Assembly (NCBI GenBank): GCA_964633825.1
Contig: CAZWHE010000077.1
Span: 1-17,803, forward strand
Direction: 5' to 3'
Source: CAZWHE01 sp964633825
GTDB lineage: Bacteria > Planctomycetota > B15-G4 > CAYZWU01
DNA: 17,803 nucleotides
The notes under the pieces were generated by a model. It worked only from the letters and a program-made list of their open reading frames with translations, made no database searches and was not told where the DNA came from. Every line of letters begins with the position of its first letter. The stretch's first letter is position 1. A program made the translations under genes and the position numbers. Of the stretch, positions 1-6,280 are shown one piece after another.

Positions 1-1
1 A

Positions 2-1264
2 TATCTCTGGCCCGATCCCGGTTTCTACAACGGAACCCTCTATATCGATACGCAGTACAAGGCTTACACCGATCCCGAGCTCCAGGGTTATCCCTTCGGC
101 TACACCATGTACCACTTGTGCGACATGAGCATCGCTTATTCCAAGTTCTTCGCCGAGGCGTCCGGTTACGGCTGGCTCTGGGAGAACACGTCCACCGAGC
201 TCGAGATCGGCGATCCGGGCGCCACTTACCACACCGGCGCGCCCGCCGACTTCGCCCCCAATGCTCTTCTCTACGCCGGGTGGTACAACATCAACAAGTA
301 CAACGATGTCTGGGAATGGATCCCGGGATCAGGGGCGTGCGACCTGAACAGCCTGTCGATCCTCGGAATCCGCGAGGAAAACCCGCCGTCCTTCATCGCC
401 AATGCTTTCCTTCGCGGCCTGACGTGCGGCACGGGCGTGATCTTCGAGCCCGAAACGGTCGGCCACCAGCGGCCCGAAGTCTTCTTTTACGCCATGCTGA
501 ACGGCTTCAACTTCGCCGAGGCGTGCGGCCTCTCCACGCCGACCCTCTGTTTTTCAAACATGTCCGTCGGCGATCCCATCTACAACCCGCACAAGGAGGG
601 GAAGACGCCCGTTGTCGACACGACTCCGCCGCCCATGCCCGTTATCGAAGTCGCGGCCGAGCCCGGGATCGATACGGAAAGAACGCTCTTGATCTCCATC
701 GACAACCGCGGCCGTGAACCCGACGTTGTCGCTGCCGAGGTGGATTACGGATTGACGCAGGCATACGGGAACACCGTCCCCTATGGTTCCGTGTTCCGCG
801 TGCAGCACTCCGTCCTTCTCGACGGGCTGGCAACCTCCACGCTCTACCGCTTCACGGCCCGCGTGAAGGATCCGGCCGGTCTCGTGACGGAAACGGATGA
901 TTTCATTTTCTTCACGGAAGAGCCCGACCCCCTCATCGTGGATATCTTTCCCGACACCCAAGCCGTTCCCGCGTACACGGACATCGACCTGGACGTCCAT
1001 TTTTCCAGCGTGGGCGGCATCAAGAATATCTCGAGCTACGGCGTGACGGTGACGGCCCATCATCTCGGTGTGGTCGACATGCCCGTCACCCATTATTTCA
1101 ATTCCCTGCCATACGGCATCGAGAACAGTCCGGACGACACGACGCACCTTTATCATTTCACGCTCCCCGGAATCGACACGCCGGGAACATACATCTTCAA
1201 GGTGACGGCCGTGCACGACGGAGTTGTTCAGGAAGAGGACTCGTGCACCGTCGAGGTCTTGTAG
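2..1264 (+). CDS. TIGR03790-like exported protein with FN3/Ig-like tail, 5' truncated
   Basis: The frame is open from the left edge, so the start and any signal peptide lie outside; 420 residues are visible. The first ~205 resemble the C-terminal half of the TIGR03790 family, known mainly from planctomycete/verrucomicrobial-type bacteria and of unknown function. The recognisable landmarks are ALLYAGWYNINKYND, then an FIANAF..GLTCGTG segment, then FYAMLNGFNFAEA and SVGDPIYNP. A linker (TPPPMPVIEV) leads to a fibronectin-III-like domain of about 90 residues, with a YG..Y..TV strand pattern and STLYRFTARVKDPAG. A final Ig-like domain of ~110 residues ends at TAG. It converges on the next gene with only 9 bases between stops and no visible terminator. 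The family call rests on remembered motifs; function is not known. Confidence 0.72.
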   Translation, partial: YLWPDPGFYNGTLYIDTQYKAYTDPELQGYPFGYTMYHLCDMSIAYSKFFAEASGYGWLWENTSTELEIGDPGATYHTGAPADFAPNALLYAGWYNINKYNDVWEWIPGSGACDLNSLSILGIREENPPSFIANAFLRGLTCGTGVIFEPETVGHQRPEVFFYAMLNGFNFAEACGLSTPTLCFSNMSVGDPIYNPHKEGKTPVVDTTPPPMPVIEVAAEPGIDTERTLLISIDNRGREPDVVAAEVDYGLTQAYGNTVPYGSVFRVQHSVLLDGLATSTLYRFTARVKDPAGLVTETDDFIFFTEEPDPLIVDIFPDTQAVPAYTDIDLDVHFSSVGGIKNISSYGVTVTAHHLGVVDMPVTHYFNSLPYGIENSPDDTTHLYHFTLPGIDTPGTYIFKVTAVHDGVVQEEDSCTVEVL

Positions 1265-1273
1265 CCTTGATGA

Positions 1274-1780
1274 TCAGAGCCGGGTCAAATAATCTCTGAG
1301 AGTCCTGTACTTTTCGATCAATGACGGCGTACGGGAACAGCCGGGACAGGCCCAATGATAGAGCATGGCCTGGTCTTCTCGGGCGAGGCTGTTCGGGGCG
1401 TAGGGATTGCGGGCGAACTCCTCGACGCAGCACGCGGGATAACCGAAAAATCCCCCTTCGAACAGAACGGTTTCCACACCCTTGTCGATGGGGCGGCCGT
1501 CGAAGCGTGAGGCGTATTTTTCGAGACGCTTCGGATCGAGTGAAAAGAGCGTCTCCGTGACCTCGGTTCCGTTTCGGGTTGTCCGCTTGACGCGCCGGAC
1601 GGAGAGTCCCAGCCTGCGCAGGTCGTCTGCAGCTCCGCCGGGAAGGGGTTTCTCCCACCGGCCGGCGGGCTTGATTCCCTTGAGAGTGAGCAGGGCGAGA
1701 AAGGCGATCTGAAAGTCGTGCTCTTTCAGCCTGAGCAGCCGGCGGTTCTCCTCGTTTTGTTCCGGGTGATTACCTGGCAT
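1274..1780 (-). CDS. small cysteine-motif protein of unknown function (possibly DUF483-like)
   Basis: A 168-residue cytoplasmic-looking protein with no signal peptide or membrane segment. The N-terminal half is basic and charged. The C-terminal half holds the only striking motifs: GYPACCVEEF at about residues 113-122 (C117, C118) and YHWACPGC at 141-148 (H142, C145, C148). The four Cys and one His could bind a metal or form a redox site. The GYPxCCVxxF signature recalls DUF483-type proteins; that match is from memory and tentative. The ATG lies inside the end of the upstream minus-strand gene (11-base overlap), which argues for co-transcription and translational coupling. The only purine-rich stretch (GAAGG) abuts the ATG, so the start is less certain than the frame. 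I do not know its function. Confidence 0.68.
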   Translation of the reverse strand: MPGNHPEQNEENRRLLRLKEHDFQIAFLALLTLKGIKPAGRWEKPLPGGAADDLRRLGLSVRRVKRTTRNGTEVTETLFSLDPKRLEKYASRFDGRPIDKGVETVLFEGGFFGYPACCVEEFARNPYAPNSLAREDQAMLYHWACPGCSRTPSLIEKYRTLRDYLTRL

Positions 1781-2765
1781 CCTTCAGGATCTCGTGGAGC
1801 TGCACCACGTCGACGCGGCCGTCGTTGATCGTGCCGTTGTAAGAGTAGGACCCGTGATCCATGTAGTGAAGGCCGATGTAGGGGATGGCGAGAGTGAGCC
1901 CCTTGACGGGATCGGTGATCTCGAGGAAGCCCATGTTGACGGCTTCGCCGCAGATTTCGCAGTTTTCATCTCCCCAGACCGGGTTGTCGATTTTGTAAAC
2001 CTTGTCGGGCAGCGGGCCGTAAGGGAGAAGGTCGATTTTCAGCTTCATCGCGCCGGCCTCGTCCACGCCGTCGGCCTTGAAATTGCCGTTCTCATCGGCG
2101 TCGGCGGGATCGGTTCCGATTCCGATTTCTTCGCTGTCGCTGAGAAGATCGCCGTCCGTGTCGCTGCTCACGGGAAGCCGGTGGAGGTCTTCCAGAACCC
2201 GGTTCAGCTCTTCCACGTCGATCCGGCCCTGATGAAGAGTGCCGTCGTATTCAAAGGAGCCGTGATGGAGGTAGTGCATGGCGATGTAGTGAATGTCGAC
2301 GGACGTTTTATTCCATGGATTGGTGATCCTGAGAAAGCCCATGTTCACCTCGGCGCCGCAAATATGGCAGAGCTCCACGCCGTATTGGATGAAGTCGGTT
2401 TTCACGATCTCCGCCGGATCGGGCTGTCCGGGATTCCAGTAAGGGAGCCCGTCGATGACATCGTCGAGCATGTCGGCCAGCTCGGGACCGTCGATGACGC
2501 CGCTTCGGTTCTGATCGGGATTTCCGGGATCGAGGCCGAGGGCCGTTTCCTCCGCGTCGAGAATCAGGTCTTGGTCGGCGTCCCCCGGAATGGGGGTGGG
2601 CAGCCAGTGATTGTCGTAAAGGCGTCGGGCTTCACCCGAGGGCGGGGCTTTCATCTCCTGAGCTTCCGAGGTCTTTCCAAAGTGAAAGAGACCGAGGAAC
2701 GTCGAGATCAGCCCTCCCAGCATGGTGAGAACCAGGGCCTTCCACAGCTTCAGTTTGCGTGTCAT
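1770..2765 (-). CDS. exported/anchored protein with two copies of a Ca-loop + CxxC + HGS domain
   Basis: 331 residues. Residues 10-28 form a hydrophobic signal or anchor segment after a basic start, so the rest is probably extracytoplasmic. The mature part is a duplication (about residues 62-192 and 202-329). Each unit starts with Asp-rich calcium-loop-like sequence of the thrombospondin-3/EF-hand type (GDADQDLILDAEE; SDTDGDLLSDSEE), followed by a second loop (DQNRSGVIDG; DENGNFKADG). Then comes a conserved core: C-x-I-C-G, VNMGFL.IT.P, HY..HGS.. and a GR(I/V)DV..L helix. C133/C136 and C269/C272 form CxxC pairs; neither is CxxCH, so heme c is not indicated. An AGGAGG site lies 7 bases before the ATG. 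The cysteine-motif protein follows in the same operon. I do not recognise the core domain; metal binding is inferred. Confidence 0.78.
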   Translation of the reverse strand: MTRKLKLWKALVLTMLGGLISTFLGLFHFGKTSEAQEMKAPPSGEARRLYDNHWLPTPIPGDADQDLILDAEETALGLDPGNPDQNRSGVIDGPELADMLDDVIDGLPYWNPGQPDPAEIVKTDFIQYGVELCHICGAEVNMGFLRITNPWNKTSVDIHYIAMHYLHHGSFEYDGTLHQGRIDVEELNRVLEDLHRLPVSSDTDGDLLSDSEEIGIGTDPADADENGNFKADGVDEAGAMKLKIDLLPYGPLPDKVYKIDNPVWGDENCEICGEAVNMGFLEITDPVKGLTLAIPYIGLHYMDHGSYSYNGTINDGRVDVVQLHEILKDAR

Positions 2766-2786
2766 GGCAAATCCTCCTCATGGTAA

Positions 2787-2842
2787 GCCGGCCGATTTCG
2801 GCGAAGCCGGCCGATTGCGGCGAAGCCGACGGCATGAGCCGT
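2787..2842. repeat. 19-bp tandem repeat and three small hairpins upstream of the Ca-loop gene
   Basis: Two adjacent 19-bp copies (2787-2805 and 2806-2824) differ at one base. Each holds a short palindrome (GCCGA-TT-TCGGC, and GCCG-ATTG-CGGC). A third hairpin, ACGGC-ATGA-GCCGT, lies at 2829-2842. The cluster sits just upstream of the AGGAGG of the minus-strand gene at 2765, so it would be in that gene's leader if transcription starts further upstream. The role is unknown. Confidence 0.6.
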
Positions 2843-2992
2843 GAGGCGGGTCAGGGGTGCTTGCTTCAGGGTGGTTGGCTCAGGCCTCAGCCGGTTATAC
2901 CGCCGCTTCCTTCCGTGTTGCGGCGCCTCCTTGCGGGATTTGCGAGATTACCGGCCTACACTTCCAATGCATAATATAATGTTGATTCTAAA

Positions 2993-3025
2993 CCGAGTCA
3001 ACTCGAAATAAGGATTTTGACTCGG
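2993..3025. promoter_or_regulatory. 9-bp perfect inverted repeat upstream of the DUF1648 gene (candidate operator)
   Basis: CCGAGTCAA at 2993-3001 and TTGACTCGG at 3017-3025 are exact reverse complements separated by 15 bases. The left arm is also part of a shorter palindrome (CGAGT-CA-ACTCG). The site lies 28 bases before the ATG at 3054, and a perfect TATAAT occurs just upstream at 2975-2980 without a convincing -35. The position suits a dimeric repressor or a leader hairpin. No T-run follows, so it is not a typical terminator. Confidence 0.4.
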
Positions 3026-3053
3026 AGACCTCCTGCCGGTATCAAATAAGGAA

Positions 3054-3563
3054 ATGAAAACAGGAACGATCCATTTCAAGGTGTTCTTTCTTCTCCTGAT
3101 CCTCTGCGGGATCCAGATCGTTTATTATGCTCCCCAGCTTCCCGATCAGGTGGCCTCTCATTTTGCCATGGACGGCAGAGCGGACGGATGGAGCAGCCGA
3201 GAGGCCTTCATTCTCTACTACGCCGTCTTCTTCCTGTTCATGGCCTTCACGTTCTTCCTGATCGCCCTTTTTCTCCCCAAGATCCCGCCCGATCTCATCA
3301 GCATGCCCGGGAAAGACTACTGGCTCACGCCGGAGAGGAAGGCCCAAACCCTCGAGTTCCTCTCGGAGCGGCTGCTCGCCATGGGCAATGCCACTCTCTG
3401 TTTCATTCTCATCCTTTTCCAGGCCATCATCCAGGCCAATATCGAGGTCGTCGAGGGCGAGGTCAGGAGCGGGCTCTGGTTCTGGATTCTGCTGGCTCTC
3501 TACTTCGCTTATGTAACGGTCTGGACCGTCCGGCTCTTCCGGGCGCTTCGCAAGCCGTCGTGA
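3054..3563 (+). CDS. DUF1648 domain membrane protein
   Basis: A 169-residue integral membrane protein with four predicted helices, at about residues 8-26, 53-74, 108-128 and 140-162. Between the first two lies the DUF1648 signature: LP..V..HF.M.G..DGW.S (residues 29-48), matching the P..H(F/W)...G..D.(W/F) pattern of that family. DUF1648 proteins are small membrane proteins; the best studied relatives are SdpI-type immunity/signal proteins of Firmicutes, but this single domain does not establish such a role. AAGG lies very close to the ATG, a weak ribosome site. It is a single gene, converging on the GGT-like gene with a 39-base gap. The domain call is good; the function is unknown. Confidence 0.75.
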   Translation: MKTGTIHFKVFFLLLILCGIQIVYYAPQLPDQVASHFAMDGRADGWSSREAFILYYAVFFLFMAFTFFLIALFLPKIPPDLISMPGKDYWLTPERKAQTLEFLSERLLAMGNATLCFILILFQAIIQANIEVVEGEVRSGLWFWILLALYFAYVTVWTVRLFRALRKPS

Positions 3564-3602
3564 AAGAGCGCCTCATCCGGCGAAACGGGGGGGTGGGGGA
3601 GA

Positions 3603-5390
3603 TTATTCCCCGAGAGCGCAGCCGTTGAAGTGGGGGGGGGCGCCGCCTTTCATCAAGCCCGGCTCGGTGTCGACAATGAGGCCGACCCAATAACCGCGGT
3701 GCCTGAGATGATCGGTGTATGAAAGAACGGCCAGGGGCTGGCCGCGCTTGCGGACTCCTTCGAGCACTTCTTCGCAAAATTCGCCCTTGCCGATCACCTG
3801 TTTGTGGTACTGGGATTTGCCGTCCCGTCCGGATGTCCAGAGCGGGCTCAGGATGACGGGGGCTTCGGCCGCTTTTTTCGGATTCCATCCGAAGTCGAGA
3901 ACGTTGTGCAGGCTCGAGAGCATGGTTTCGTGCAGGCCGCCGCCCACGCAGCTGAAGGCGGCGAAGGGCTCGCCCTCACGCAGGATGATTACGGGATTCA
4001 TGCCGTTGGGAATGCGGCCTCCCGGGCCGCTCTTTTTCAGCCGGTCCTGTTGGAACGAGCCCGAGTCGGGAATGGAGACGCCTCCCACGAAGATCCCTGT
4101 CCCTCCCCAGGTTGTGGTGTTGATCGAGTGGGTGAGCGCGGCCGCGTTCCCTTCGGCATCGACAGCCACGATGCCGTCCGAATGGGAGCCGGCCGGAACG
4201 AGCAGGCCTTGAAACCTCTGAATCCAGCCGGGCTCCTTCAGCTTTTCCCAGATCACCTTTGCGTTTTTCTTGGTCGCGCGGGACGATGGCGTGAAGTCCG
4301 TTTCGGGGAAAAGAGCCAGGAGATAGGTGCGAGGCGAGTAAGAGATGAGCACGCTCATTCTCGAGGCCTGAATCAACCTGTAGAGGGCTTCGGCGGATTC
4401 CGTGTAATGGCCGTGCCGCGCCGGATCGGCGAGCTCCAGGAGGTTGAGCCCCTCGATGAGGTGCAGCCCGCCCAGGCTCGGCAGGCCGGGTGCAAAAACT
4501 TCGCAGCCTTTGTAGGTCGTGCGAAGTGGGTCGGGATTTGTGGGCGAATAGGCCTTCAGGTCTTCGAGCGTGATCGTGCCCCCTTCGGCTCGAACAGTCC
4601 GAACGAAGGCGCGGGCCCATTCGCCGCTATACATGTACGCCGCTCCCTGTTCGGCGGTCTTCCGCAGGGTGCGGGCCAGCTCGGGCTGGCGAAAGAGATC
4701 GCCCGCGCCGTAAAGTGTTCCATCCTTCTTCGTGAAGATGGAGCGCGCAGCGGGAAGGCGGGTAAGGACCTGTTTCTTCGATGCCATGAGAGATGCCAGA
4801 ACCGTATCGATTTCGAAGCCCTTCTCGGCGATTTCGATTGCCGGTTCGAAGAGTCTCTTGAAAGGGAGCCGGCCGAAACGCTTGTGAGCCGATTCGATGC
4901 CGGCCATGAAACCGGGCACGAGGGCCGTGCGGCCGCTCGGTATGGGCCGCTTCGGTATCGAAAGCGGATCGGTCTCGGCGCGCGGCGCGTCATAGCCGGC
5001 GTCGAGCGCGCAGACCTTGCCCGTGGATGCGTCGTAGTAGACGAGGGAAAGGATTCCGGCAAAGCTGTTCCAGCAGCCGGCGTCGTGTGCAATCTGTGCC
5101 AGGGCGGTGACTATGACGGCGTCCGCAGCGCTTCCTCCCCGGCGCAGAGCTTCGAGCCCGGCGCGCACTCCCGTTGAGCTCGATGTGCCGGCGATCATGA
5201 GAGAACGGCCTTCGGCCGGAAGCTTGGGGCTCGCCCAGGCGCGGTCGAGCATGGCGAAACGGGCGCGTTCCTCTTCCTTCCAGGCCGAGGGAGAGAGGCT
5301 GTCCGGCTCTGATGCCGGTTCTTCTGCCGGGGCGGAATAGAACACAGCGGCAATGAGAAATAAAAGGAGAGCCAAGCGCTTGAACCGCAT
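3603..5390 (-). CDS. exported gamma-glutamyltransferase-like Ntn hydrolase with altered active site
   Basis: 595 residues from the ATG at 5390, chosen because AGGAG lies 6-7 bases upstream and a signal peptide follows at once (MRFKRLALLLFLIAAVFYSA). GGT-family landmarks are present: the RRGGSAADAV stretch (83-92), L.YYD..TGKV.A.D (116-130), an FEPAIEIAEKGF helix (181-192), and GSHSDGIVAVD..GN (401-415) at the autocleavage site. By alignment to E. coli GGT the nucleophile Thr becomes Ser404. The glutamate-binding Arg region (D-G-R-E) reads D-A-G-Y-D here, and the Ser-Ser pair reads Asn-Gly (462-463). Gly-Gly-Gly at 483-485 is kept. Family membership is clear, but the substrate is probably not a standard gamma-glutamyl compound. 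It lies 16 bases after the head-GIN gene and is likely co-transcribed with it. Confidence 0.85.
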   Translation of the reverse strand: MRFKRLALLLFLIAAVFYSAPAEEPASEPDSLSPSAWKEEERARFAMLDRAWASPKLPAEGRSLMIAGTSSSTGVRAGLEALRRGGSAADAVIVTALAQIAHDAGCWNSFAGILSLVYYDASTGKVCALDAGYDAPRAETDPLSIPKRPIPSGRTALVPGFMAGIESAHKRFGRLPFKRLFEPAIEIAEKGFEIDTVLASLMASKKQVLTRLPAARSIFTKKDGTLYGAGDLFRQPELARTLRKTAEQGAAYMYSGEWARAFVRTVRAEGGTITLEDLKAYSPTNPDPLRTTYKGCEVFAPGLPSLGGLHLIEGLNLLELADPARHGHYTESAEALYRLIQASRMSVLISYSPRTYLLALFPETDFTPSSRATKKNAKVIWEKLKEPGWIQRFQGLLVPAGSHSDGIVAVDAEGNAAALTHSINTTTWGGTGIFVGGVSIPDSGSFQQDRLKKSGPGGRIPNGMNPVIILREGEPFAAFSCVGGGLHETMLSSLHNVLDFGWNPKKAAEAPVILSPLWTSGRDGKSQYHKQVIGKGEFCEEVLEGVRKRGQPLAVLSYTDHLRHRGYWVGLIVDTEPGLMKGGAPPHFNGCALGE

Positions 5391-5406
5391 GATAGGCTCC
5401 TCTTCT

Positions 5407-6069
5407 CTACCCCTTCTTCGAGATGCTGCCCACCCCGGATACATCCTGAGCGACTTCAGTGGGATTGCCGTAGTATCCGATGTTCCCGGCTCCGTTGATT
5501 TCGGCTTCCAGCTTGCGGGATGCGAAAACCTCTGCGCTCCCCGTGCCGTTGATCGTGATCGCCGCGTCTTCGGAAAGGAGGTCCTTCGTGTTCAGCGTTG
5601 CCGCCCCGGATATGGTGACCGCGAGCTCCCGGGTCGTTCCGGCCGCCCGAACCCCGCCGGCTCCGTTGATATCGATCTCGATCTTTTGATTCTCCATATC
5701 GGAGATGGTCACGTCGATGGCGCCCGAGGTTTTTACAGACTCCACGTTGCCGACCGTGATGTTCAGCTCGAGAGAAATCTCGGGAGAGATCGATTCGTTG
5801 GACTCGACGATCAACGTCTTTCCCCTGATCCGGGTGACGATGTGTGGCAGAATGTTATCGTCGCCCGTGATCGTGACGCTCTGTTCCTGCCGGCATGTGA
5901 TCGATACATCATAGGCTCCGCGGATATCAACGGATTCAAACGGAGAGAGAGCGCGCTCTTCCGTCATTTCGATCCCGCTTCCCTTGATTCCGCGGCAGAC
6001 GCTAAAGTCGCAGCAATCGAGCGAACAGAAAGACATGAAAAACAAAAGTGCGAATCCCAAGCAGCGCAT
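5407..6069 (-). CDS. exported head-GIN (DUF2807) beta-solenoid protein
   Basis: 220 residues from the ATG at 6069. The open frame continues upstream, but GAGGTG just before this ATG and the hydrophobic, Cys-rich leader (residues 5-18) support this start. There is no clean lipobox, so lipoprotein status is uncertain. The mature part is the putative autotransporter-adhesin head GIN domain: FESVDIRGAYDVSI near residue 44, then a ladder of turns INGAGGV, ISGAATL, INGTGSAEV, INGAGNIGYYG and VSGVGSI. This repeating strand-turn pattern builds a right-handed solenoid. Such proteins are common on cell surfaces or in periplasms; their function is mostly unknown. It is the first gene of a two-gene minus-strand unit with the GGT-like gene, whose ribosome site nearly touches this TAG stop. 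Confidence 0.85.
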   Translation of the reverse strand: MRCLGFALLFFMSFCSLDCCDFSVCRGIKGSGIEMTEERALSPFESVDIRGAYDVSITCRQEQSVTITGDDNILPHIVTRIRGKTLIVESNESISPEISLELNITVGNVESVKTSGAIDVTISDMENQKIEIDINGAGGVRAAGTTRELAVTISGAATLNTKDLLSEDAAITINGTGSAEVFASRKLEAEINGAGNIGYYGNPTEVAQDVSGVGSISKKG

Positions 6070-6086
6070 AGACACCTCGCAGATAT

Positions 6087-6167
6087 GGGGACACAATACG
6101 TATTTTTCCGTTTGGCAATTAAATAGTATATCAACATTGCTTCCGGAAAAATACGTATTGTGTCCCC
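6087..6167. repeat. 24-bp perfect inverted repeat between divergent genes
   Basis: The arms at 6087-6110 and 6144-6167 are exact reverse complements (starting GGGGACACAATACG, ending CGTATTGTGTCCCC). The 33-base middle holds a second short pairing (GCAAT at 6115-6119 with ATTGC at 6136-6140), so the whole can fold as a long cruciform or hairpin. No gene lies inside. The left arm ends only 17 bases before the head-GIN ATG. It looks like a REP-type or IS200/Y1-related palindrome; no transposase is adjacent. Confidence 0.8.
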
Positions 6168-6197
6168 CTGCAAAAGGCCCCAGAAATGTTTGATATT

Positions 6198-6225
6198 TTG
6201 AGACTAAATATAAATAAAGTATAAT
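6198..6225 (+). promoter_or_regulatory. sigma70-type promoter for the beta-lactamase-like gene
   Basis: TTGAGA (6198-6203), a 16-base AT-rich spacer and a perfect TATAAT (6220-6225). This predicts a start near 6232 and a leader of about 50 bases with GGAGA upstream of the ATG at 6281. Only the -35 departs from consensus, by one base. Confidence 0.6.
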
Positions 6226-6280
6226 ATAATTATTGATCGCATTTGCGGACGCCCATCCGGCTCGAGGAAAGGAGAACACA

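Noticed and set aside
2345..2380. C-x-x-C motif of the duplicated protein as a c-type heme site
   Set aside because: The residue after the second Cys is Gly in both copies, not His, so the CxxCH rule is not met.
3804..5177. Long open frame (457 codons) on the plus strand opposite the GGT-like gene
   Set aside because: It lies wholly antisense to a clear GGT-family gene, has no recognisable domain and no good ribosome site; high GC makes such shadows common.
6000..6069. Head-GIN protein as a lipoprotein
   Set aside because: The leader is rich in Cys, but none is preceded by a proper lipobox.
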